Below are positions 9,432 to 16,551 of a DNA stretch of 43,466 bases, piece after piece. Each line of letters begins with the position of its first letter. The first letter of the stretch is position 1. This DNA comes from Pseudomonadota bacterium (lineage in GTDB: Bacteria > Myxococcota_A > Bradymonadia > UBA4248). Below the pieces are notes generated by a model. It ran no database searches and had not been told where the DNA came from. It was given only the letters and a program-made list of their open reading frames with translations. Location of the stretch: positions 1 to 43,466 of the forward strand of contig JAFRYG010000164.1 of NCBI GenBank assembly GCA_017441205.1, in the 5' to 3' direction. The translations under genes were made by a program, and so were the position numbers.

Positions 9432-12119
9432 ATGAAAACGAGACCATATCTGTTCGCCCTGATGGCCTGTATATTTATGGGATGCGACATGGCAGAAGTC
9501 ATTGACTGGGGTGCCGACTGTCCCGGCTCCGACATGGAAGGCGAATTGAGCTACATCGTCAATGAATCGTGTAATGCAGACAGCCCCAAATGTGTCATTG
9601 CTGATTCCGAGAACAATGAGAGTTCTTACGATTTTTCACAGAATTTCAAAGTACAGCGCTGCCCCAAGGATTTTCCCAAGTGTGTAAAAAATGATGCAGA
9701 TGATAACTATCATTGTGAAAGCAAGAAAAGCTGTGCGGTAGGCAGTTTTCCCTGCGAATCGGAAAACGGCCAGCTAATCTGCATCGATCCGTCTTCGAAT
9801 GCGACCTGCGGAGCCCAGGAATCCAAATGCAATTCCATCAATTACGGAGGACAGGACTGTTCCCGCTATGGCATGAGCTCGTGCGTCAAGGATGGCGAGG
9901 ACTATTCCTGCCAGTGCGCGACGGGAGCAAAGCTCTGCGGAACGATATGTCTGAATCCGGCATCCAACGAAACCTGTGGTGCAGACGACTGCGACAAGGA
10001 TAATTACGGTGGTGATAACTGTAATGCCTACGAAGACAACCGCGAATGCAGCAAGGATGATGACGGAAAATACCGATGTCACTGTACAAAAGGGGATATT
10101 GTCTGCGACGGAACCTGCATCACCCCAGCCAACAATATGGACTACTGCGGAGCCAGGGGGGGATGTTCCGATGAAGATCCAGACAGCAGTGATTATCGCG
10201 GCCAGAAATGCGATCCGGATAGCGGCGTGTGTAAAAATGGTCAATGCTCATGCAACAGCAATCTCGTCTGGTGTGCCATTGAGGATCTGAACGACTCCGA
10301 ACTTCAGTGCTACGATCCCAGCGATGACAAAACGTGCGGCGCCCACCTTTCGGATGACGGAATTCATTGCGAGACGAATCCATGCAATGAACTCTATACC
10401 TGTCAGAGGAAATCAACGGATGAGTTCGAATGCGCACAGACCGGCTGCGCAGAGGGTGAACAGTTTTGCATGATAGACGGAGAAAAGTCGTGTATTCCCA
10501 AATATTCGACCGAAAATTGCGGTCTTTGCAACAACAACTGCAATCTTTTGAACTATGCCAATGCAATCGTCTCGGGATGCGAAGACAATGAAGGTACACC
10601 GACATGTGCCTTTGAGTGCGAAGAGGGTTACGAAAACTGTGGCGACAAATTCGCCCCCAATTGCATCGATCTGAAGAATAACCGAATGAACTGCGGCAAA
10701 TGCGGCGAATCTTGTGAAGATGGTTTCATCTGCGTAGAAGGCACATGCAACATTACTTCGTGTCCGTCCAATGAATGCGCAATCAACGGCTCAACCTGCG
10801 TCAACAACGACAACCAATGCGGCGTTGAATGCAAGAATTGCAAGCTGCAGGATCCGAATGCATTTTGTCAGAATGGTGCATGTATCATCACGGATTGTCC
10901 CAAAGACACACATCCGGTATTTGAAAACTCCCAGATTTCCAAATGTGCTCCAAATACGCCGCAAGCATGCGGTCCGAATACGATGACCATCAATGACACC
11001 CTCGACGACTGCACTAAAATTGCGAATGCGGCGGAGGTCAAGTGTGTGGATTCTGCCTGCACAGTTGTGAATTGCCAGCCGAATTTTCATTTGAGTGCGA
11101 ACCAGAAAGCATGCGTAGCAAATCAGAATGATCAGTGTGCCCCAACCAACAGCAGCACGGTTCAGAACTGCAATTCCATTGCTAATTCCGCGACTGTTTC
11201 CTGTCAGGGCGGGAAATGTGCCGTCACTGAGTGCAAGCAGAATTTTCATCTGAATGCCGGCAAAACCGGATGTGATGCCAATGGCAAGCAGATCTGCGCA
11301 CCGACCAACAGCAATTCGACAAAGGATTGTACGAGCATTGCGAATGCAGCGGATGTCGATTGCGTGAATGGTGCCTGCAAAGTCAAGAATTGCAGTACCA
11401 ATTTTCACCTGAATGGAGATGCCACGGGGTGCACAGCCACCAACGCATCAGCCTGTGCGCCGACGAACTCAAGCCAGGCGACGAACTGCAATTCCATCGC
11501 GAACGCAGCCTCTGTGGCCTGTACAGCAGGACAGTGTACGGTGTCGAACTGCAAATCCGGATTCCACCTGAATTCCGGCAAGACCGGATGCGTGCAGACG
11601 ACGAGCGATTCATGTGCTGCGACCAACAGCAACAGTGTTATCAACTGCAACAATGGCCCGAAAAAAGTCTGTGTAAACGGAACATGTGAATGTTCTTCAG
11701 ACAATTCGCTGGTACTCAACTACGACGGGGATGCCTGCGTCATTCCCGCATGTCAGGGCATTCCCGGTGTTATCGCAGGAGAGACCAACTCTTACAACAG
11801 GTGTAAACCCACCGCATGCGGACCGAATTATTCCCCATTTTTCCAGAGCAATTATGGCGCATGCCGCCCACTCAGAGAAAATATCGGCGGTAACTGTGGT
11901 ACCATGGGGTATTCCAGCCCGAATAATACCACCAGCAAAATTTGCTGTGCCTGCAAATCCGGGTGTAACACTTGCGGTAATTCCTATTGTAAGAGTGGCT
12001 ATATGCATTACCATACAGCCTGCATAAAACCGGATGTATGCTGTGGTGCGAGGTGCACCAACTGTCTGGTAAGTGGCAAGCACTGCACCGGCACCGAATC
12101 CAGTGATACATGCAAGTAG
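9432..12119 (+). CDS. Lp4: cysteine-rich repeat lipoprotein, mosaic member
   Basis: An 895-residue lipoprotein with lipobox FMGC (Cys18) and AAGGAG directly upstream (9419-9424). The signal peptide and C-terminal cap (ICCAC...GYMHYHTACIKPDVCCGARCTNC) match its operon neighbours. The N cap (NESCNADSPKCVIAD...YDFSQNF) instead matches Lp9-Lp11. The middle section, with YSTENCGLCNNNC and GCEDNEGTPTCAFECEEGYENCG, is nearly the same as in Lp6. It therefore combines parts related to three other groups. Five six-Cys repeats span roughly residues 471-744. A G7 run lies at 10156-10162. It ends the first apparent operon; the next 200 bp contain a hairpin pair and a promoter-like site rather than a classical T-tract terminator. 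Confidence 0.88.
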   Translation: MKTRPYLFALMACIFMGCDMAEVIDWGADCPGSDMEGELSYIVNESCNADSPKCVIADSENNESSYDFSQNFKVQRCPKDFPKCVKNDADDNYHCESKKSCAVGSFPCESENGQLICIDPSSNATCGAQESKCNSINYGGQDCSRYGMSSCVKDGEDYSCQCATGAKLCGTICLNPASNETCGADDCDKDNYGGDNCNAYEDNRECSKDDDGKYRCHCTKGDIVCDGTCITPANNMDYCGARGGCSDEDPDSSDYRGQKCDPDSGVCKNGQCSCNSNLVWCAIEDLNDSELQCYDPSDDKTCGAHLSDDGIHCETNPCNELYTCQRKSTDEFECAQTGCAEGEQFCMIDGEKSCIPKYSTENCGLCNNNCNLLNYANAIVSGCEDNEGTPTCAFECEEGYENCGDKFAPNCIDLKNNRMNCGKCGESCEDGFICVEGTCNITSCPSNECAINGSTCVNNDNQCGVECKNCKLQDPNAFCQNGACIITDCPKDTHPVFENSQISKCAPNTPQACGPNTMTINDTLDDCTKIANAAEVKCVDSACTVVNCQPNFHLSANQKACVANQNDQCAPTNSSTVQNCNSIANSATVSCQGGKCAVTECKQNFHLNAGKTGCDANGKQICAPTNSNSTKDCTSIANAADVDCVNGACKVKNCSTNFHLNGDATGCTATNASACAPTNSSQATNCNSIANAASVACTAGQCTVSNCKSGFHLNSGKTGCVQTTSDSCAATNSNSVINCNNGPKKVCVNGTCECSSDNSLVLNYDGDACVIPACQGIPGVIAGETNSYNRCKPTACGPNYSPFFQSNYGACRPLRENIGGNCGTMGYSSPNNTTSKICCACKSGCNTCGNSYCKSGYMHYHTACIKPDVCCGARCTNCLVSGKHCTGTESSDTCK

Positions 12120-12163
12120 CTCAGTTTACTGCATAATCATTCGACCGCAGCCCTCAAACAGGC

Positions 12164-12230
12164 TGCAGCGCGTATTGGCCATAAGCCAATAGCGCTGCAA
12201 AGGCGGGCGTATTTTGCAAAAAAGCCCGCC
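12164..12230 (-). repeat. Paired bulged hairpins (AATAC family), copy 1
   Basis: First hairpin 12164-12199: arms TGCAGCGC/GCGCTGCA around TATTGGC...GCCAATA with one unpaired base (12172). Second hairpin 12202-12230: arms GGCGGGC/GCCCGCC around a T-rich/A-rich inner stem with an unpaired base at 12209. Read on the minus strand, both show AATA, an unpaired C, then the 3' arm. It lies between Lp4 and Lp5. Confidence 0.8.
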
Positions 12231-12242
12231 AAACCATAAAAA

Positions 12243-12270
12243 ATAACCGAAAACGCCGCTATATTATGAT
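12243..12270 (+). promoter_or_regulatory. Putative Lp5 promoter
   Basis: ATAACC (12243-12248), a 16-bp spacer, then TATGAT (12265-12270), 49 bp before the start codon. The same spacing recurs at Lp6 and Lp7. Just downstream of the -10-like box is a loose direct repeat of GATAMS. The -35-like box is unlike the usual TTGACA, so an alternative sigma factor is possible but unproven. Confidence 0.4.
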
Positions 12271-12319
12271 AACATGGATACGGTTTTGATGTTTATAACC
12301 TTTAAAAGAGGACGTAGCC

Positions 12320-15300
12320 ATGATGAAAGCGAAACCTTATCTGTTGGCAGCACTGGCGTGTATATTCATGGGATGTGAGATGGCGGAAGTCGTCGACTGG
12401 GGATCGGACTGTCCCACCGATGACTCGAAATCCCTCACCTATATCGGCAAATCGACCTGCACGAAAGACAATGCATCTGCCTGTCAGCTGGATGGCAAAA
12501 CCTATGATTTCAGCACCAATTTTGACATTCGGCGCTGCCCGAAGGAATTTTCGGTCTGCGCAGTAAATGAGGATGACAGCAACTATCACTGCGAAAAAGA
12601 CACCAAAAAAGGCTGTGCCGATACGCAGATAACCTGTCCGCGCAACGACGGCACGGATGATGTCGACTGCATCGATCCCTCATCGACCAAAACATGCGGT
12701 GCCACGGACTGCAAGAGCATCAATTATGGCGGAAAAGACTGTTCCGAATATGGAGAACTGAGCCGATGCCAGTTCAGCAATGATACCGAAAAATATGTAT
12801 GCCGCTGTCCCAACGGTGCTCTTCTGTGCGGAACGCAGTGCATCGATCCCAACGATCCCAAATATTGCGGAGCGAGCGACTGCGATGCCGAAAACTACGG
12901 CGGAATTGACTGCGAGAAGGGAGATGCGTACTGCGCGAACGGCAAATGTACCTGCAGTGCCGGAAGTATCTGGTGTTCCGTCAACGGAGAGCCGGAAAAA
13001 TGTGTTTCTCCCAGGGAGAATGCAACATGCAATGCCCACCTGTCGGAAGACGGCAGTACCTGTGAAATCACGCCGTGCGATGACAATCAGTCCTGTACCC
13101 GAAACGGAGATGTGTATTCATGTTCACAATATAAATGTGACGATGATCAGCAGCTCTGCGATAAAGAAGAAGAGAAACAGTGTATCCCAAAACTCGATGA
13201 CGACAACTGCGGTAACTGCAACAATAAATGTTCGGAGCTGCTGCTTTCCAATGCGCATGGCAGTACATGTACCCATACGGATGAAGGCAAATATGTCTGC
13301 ACGTATGAGTGCAATGAGGGTTTTGAAAACTGCGGCAGTGCCATAGAACCGAACTGTGTTGCTCTCAATACGTTCCAGCATTGCGGTGCATGCAATCATA
13401 CATGTGAGAACAACGAAGCATGTGATCCGGAAACCAAAACATGTATTCCGACAGGCTGCGCCCCCAACGAATGTCCGCTTCCGGGCAAAGATGGTGGAGA
13501 ATCAGAATGTGTGATGGATGACGAACACTGCGGCAGCAATTGTCAGATCTGTTCCAATGTCCATGAGAATGCATCGTGTCTGAACGGCACGTGTGTCGTC
13601 AGCGAATGCAACGAGGGCGAACATCCCGTATTTGAAGAAACACTGATCATTCGCTGCGATCCCAATACCATAACCTCATGTGCACCGAAGGACATTAAAG
13701 TCAGCGAAGCCCCCGTCGACTGCACGGAAACCCTTGCCAATGCCCACGAAGTCAAATGTACGGAAGAAGGCAAATGTGCTGCCGTATCCTGCGAACCGGG
13801 TTTCCATCTCAACAAGGACAACAGTGCATGCCTAGCCAATACTTCGACATTATGCGGTTCGGGCGACAGTTCCGAAGTCGTGAACTGCGATGAAGAAATC
13901 GCGGATGCAGTCGAAACCGAATGTGTTTCGAATGTGTGTTTTGCGAAGAAATGCGCGGAAGGCTTTCATCTTTCGTCTGATTTGAAGATGTGCGAAGCCA
14001 ATGATACTTCCAAATGTGCCCCGGTCGACAGCTCAGATGCCAAAGACTGCAGCATCGTAGCCAATGCGGCCCAGACTGAATGCGTGAATGGTTTTTGCAA
14101 AGCAAAACAGTGTATGCCAGGCAATCATCTTTCGCAGGACAAATCGGAATGCGTTGCCAACAGCGACTCACTTTGTGGTGCCATCGACAGCAACACCACG
14201 GTGGACTGTACGACACTTGCGAATGCCGATAATGCCGTATGCGAAAGCGGGTCCTGCATCGTCAACAAATGCAAGGAAAATTATCACATCAGCAAGGATA
14301 ACAAATCCTGCGTTACCAATACGAACACGAGCTGTGCGTCTGCATCCAGCACCAATGAAGAGAATTGCCAGGACATTACCAATGCCAGCAGCACCGAATG
14401 CGACAAGGGATCATGCATCGTTCTGGAATGCAAATCGGGCTTTCATGTCAGTCCGGACAATAAGAGCTGCATAAGCAACGAAAGCACCAAGTGCGCGCCT
14501 CCCAATGGCGGTCAGGAAGTCAACTGCAATGATGCCATCATCGATTCAGCCGTGACTACCTGCAATGCCGGTGTCTGTGAAGTCGTCGAATGTGCCGTCG
14601 ACCACCATCCCTCATCGGACAAGAAATCATGTATTAAAAACACGGCGACGGCCTGTGCGAGTACAACGAGCAGTGCAACGGTCAACTGTAACAATAAAAT
14701 TCTGAATTCCGCAACGACAACCTGCAATAAAGGCGTCTGCAAAGTAACCAACTGTGCAGCCAACCATCACATCACGAATTCGGATGCGATCAGCTGTACG
14801 GCGAACAGCAACACCCAATGCGGAGCTACCAGCAGCAGCACAACGGTCAACTGCAACACGACGATCATCCATTCGACGACAACGGCATGTACATCAGGAG
14901 CCTGTACAGTCAGCAACTGCGAGAGCGGATTCCACTTGAATTCCAGCAAAACCGCCTGCGTCGAGACTACGGCAGCGGCATGTGCCGCAACCAACAGCAG
15001 TTCGACCATCGACTGCAACACGACCATTCAGAATTCCGCTACGACGAGCTGCTCGAACGGGACGTGCTATGTCAGCAAATGCGCCAGCGGATTCCACTTG
15101 AATTCCGGCAAAACCGCATGTGATGCGAATTCGCAAACATCGTGTGCTCCGACCAACAGCAACAGTCCCACCAACTGTACATCCATCGCCAACGCAGTCA
15201 CGACGGCATGCTCCACCAGCGGTACATGCACCGTGAGCAAATGCAAAGACAATTATCATCTCAATTCCGGCAAAACAGGATGTGATGCAAACTCGCAAAC

Positions 15301-16189
15301 ATCGTGTGCTCCGACGACCAGCAACAGTCCCACCAACTGTACTGCCATTACCAACGCAATCACGACAGCATGCTCCTCCAGCGGTACATGCACCGTGAGC
15401 AAATGCAAAGACAATTATCATCTCAATTCCGGCAAAACAGGATGTGATGCGAACACGCAAACATCGTGTGCTCCGACGACCAGCAACAGTCCCGTCAACT
15501 GTACATCCATCGCCAACTCGGTCACGACAGCATGCAACTCCAGTGGTTCCTGCGTCGTAAGCAAATGCGCGAACAACTATCATCTCAATTCCGGCAAAAC
15601 AGGATGTGATGCGAACTCGAACACATCGTGTGCTGCAACGACCAGCAACAGTCCCGTCAACTGCACATCCGGCATTGCCAAATACTGTGTTTCCGGTTCA
15701 TGCCAATGCTCGACGGATGGCAGCACGGTTTTCAACTGGAACAACAGTGCATGCGTGCCCAAATCATGTAAAGGGGTTCCCGGTGTTATGGCGGGCAGCA
15801 CATTAAGTACGAGCTGGTATGATTACCACAACACAGAATTTGCCTGTAATCCATCTTCATGTGCCACTGATTTTAAACGCGTACAACAAGGAGGAAATGT
15901 TAATGCATATGCATGTCTTCCCAAAGAAAGCACCTATAACTGCATCAGTACCATGGGATATAAATACAAAAACAGCGAAGGATATTGTATCGGCAGAAAA
16001 GACGGCAGCGGCGTCAATGGACATGCGCACTGCAAGGATAATTATCGTCAATACATTACTGCCTGTCTTCACAAGGATGTCTGCTGCGGTACACGAAATA
16101 CAAGTATGGGCAACAGCACGGATTATCTCTGTACCAACTGTCTCGCCAATGGTAAATCCTGCAATATGACTTCCGGAACCTGTCAATAA
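12320..16189 (+). CDS. Lp5: cysteine-rich repeat lipoprotein with 13 repeats
   Basis: At 1289 residues this is the longest protein in the window. The start is a double ATG (12320 or 12323) preceded by AGAGGA at 12306-12311; the lipobox is FMGC (Cys19 from the first ATG). The N cap and central modules are near-identical to Lp2 and Lp7 (short-N class), with NCGNCNNKCSELLLSNAHGS and FQHCGACNHTC. Thirteen repeats cover about residues 412-1123, and the final three or four are almost exact 162-bp copies. Unlike Lp2, the C-terminal cap is type II (GHAHCKDNYRQYITACLHKDVCCGTRN...CTNC). Upstream it has its own promoter-like element, and downstream a strong terminator, so it is probably monocistronic. 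Function unknown. Confidence 0.88.
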   Translation: MMKAKPYLLAALACIFMGCEMAEVVDWGSDCPTDDSKSLTYIGKSTCTKDNASACQLDGKTYDFSTNFDIRRCPKEFSVCAVNEDDSNYHCEKDTKKGCADTQITCPRNDGTDDVDCIDPSSTKTCGATDCKSINYGGKDCSEYGELSRCQFSNDTEKYVCRCPNGALLCGTQCIDPNDPKYCGASDCDAENYGGIDCEKGDAYCANGKCTCSAGSIWCSVNGEPEKCVSPRENATCNAHLSEDGSTCEITPCDDNQSCTRNGDVYSCSQYKCDDDQQLCDKEEEKQCIPKLDDDNCGNCNNKCSELLLSNAHGSTCTHTDEGKYVCTYECNEGFENCGSAIEPNCVALNTFQHCGACNHTCENNEACDPETKTCIPTGCAPNECPLPGKDGGESECVMDDEHCGSNCQICSNVHENASCLNGTCVVSECNEGEHPVFEETLIIRCDPNTITSCAPKDIKVSEAPVDCTETLANAHEVKCTEEGKCAAVSCEPGFHLNKDNSACLANTSTLCGSGDSSEVVNCDEEIADAVETECVSNVCFAKKCAEGFHLSSDLKMCEANDTSKCAPVDSSDAKDCSIVANAAQTECVNGFCKAKQCMPGNHLSQDKSECVANSDSLCGAIDSNTTVDCTTLANADNAVCESGSCIVNKCKENYHISKDNKSCVTNTNTSCASASSTNEENCQDITNASSTECDKGSCIVLECKSGFHVSPDNKSCISNESTKCAPPNGGQEVNCNDAIIDSAVTTCNAGVCEVVECAVDHHPSSDKKSCIKNTATACASTTSSATVNCNNKILNSATTTCNKGVCKVTNCAANHHITNSDAISCTANSNTQCGATSSSTTVNCNTTIIHSTTTACTSGACTVSNCESGFHLNSSKTACVETTAAACAATNSSSTIDCNTTIQNSATTSCSNGTCYVSKCASGFHLNSGKTACDANSQTSCAPTNSNSPTNCTSIANAVTTACSTSGTCTVSKCKDNYHLNSGKTGCDANSQTSCAPTTSNSPTNCTAITNAITTACSSSGTCTVSKCKDNYHLNSGKTGCDANTQTSCAPTTSNSPVNCTSIANSVTTACNSSGSCVVSKCANNYHLNSGKTGCDANSNTSCAATTSNSPVNCTSGIAKYCVSGSCQCSTDGSTVFNWNNSACVPKSCKGVPGVMAGSTLSTSWYDYHNTEFACNPSSCATDFKRVQQGGNVNAYACLPKESTYNCISTMGYKYKNSEGYCIGRKDGSGVNGHAHCKDNYRQYITACLHKDVCCGTRNTSMGNSTDYLCTNCLANGKSCNMTSGTCQ
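15119..15670 (+). repeat. Near-identical 162-bp tandem repeats in Lp5
   Basis: The motif TGTGATGC begins at 15119, 15281, 15443 and 15605, exactly 162 bp apart. Units share long stretches at DNA level, including synonymous positions, for example through the segment encoding KCKDNYHLNSGKTGCDAN. This indicates recent duplication or homogenisation. The fourth unit runs into the C-terminal cap. Confidence 0.92.
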
Positions 16190-16245
16190 TATATTAATAT
16201 TAAAACAACATATTAATATTAATAATTATAATAAATTAATAAAAG

Positions 16246-16288
16246 GCTCTGCCTGCGATGAAAGTCGCTTTCCGGCAGAGCTTTTTTT
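16246..16288 (+). terminator. Intrinsic terminator of Lp5
   Basis: GCTCTGCC (16246-16253) pairs with GGCAGAGC (16274-16281), followed by seven T. The loop contains a second small GCGA/TCGC stem. Confidence 0.88.
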
Positions 16289-16395
16289 AGGTTATGTTTG
16301 GCCTGTCCCGGGGTTGCGCCCTTCGGGCTCACCTTGGGCTGTACTCTTTCCCCATTCAGGGCTCTCATTTACTGCGGCCATAACCATAAAATGCA

Positions 16396-16462
16396 GCAGC
16401 GCGTATTGGCCATAAGCCAATAGCGCTGCAAAGGCGGGCGTATTTTGCAAAAAAAGCTCGCC
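16396..16462 (-). repeat. Paired bulged hairpins (AATAC family), copy 2
   Basis: Hairpin one, 16396-16429, has arms GCAGCGC/GCGCTGC and unpaired base 16403. Hairpin two, 16433-16462, has arms GGCGGGC/GCTCGCC, where the single change still allows a G-U pair, and unpaired base 16440. Confidence 0.78.
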
Positions 16463-16474
16463 AAACCATAAAAA

Positions 16475-16502
16475 ATAACCAAAAATAAAGCTAATATATG
16501 AT
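16475..16502 (+). promoter_or_regulatory. Putative Lp6 promoter
   Basis: ATAACC (16475-16480), 16-bp spacer, TATGAT (16497-16502), 49 bp before the ATG. GATACG-N3-GATATC follows the -10-like box and might be an operator half-site pair; that is speculative. Confidence 0.4.
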
Positions 16503-16551
16503 ACGATTGATATCGTTGTGATGTCGTGTACCATTATCAGAGGATATATCC

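Larger units (their letters stand above)
16190..16551 (+). other. Lp5-Lp6 intergenic region, duplicated downstream of Lp6
   Basis: This 362-bp stretch has no convincing gene. It holds an AT-rich direct repeat of TATTAATATTAA (about 16193 and 16210), an intrinsic terminator, a GCGCCCTTCGGGCT-containing segment, a hairpin pair and a promoter-like site. The order and most of the sequence recur at 19447-19779, so the gene and its flank were duplicated together. A 90-codon minus-strand frame here is repeat-derived, not a supported gene. Confidence 0.75.

Noticed and set aside
15119..15670. Regular repeats that might suggest a CRISPR array
   Set aside because: The 162-bp units are contiguous coding sequence in frame, with no short repeat/unique spacer alternation.
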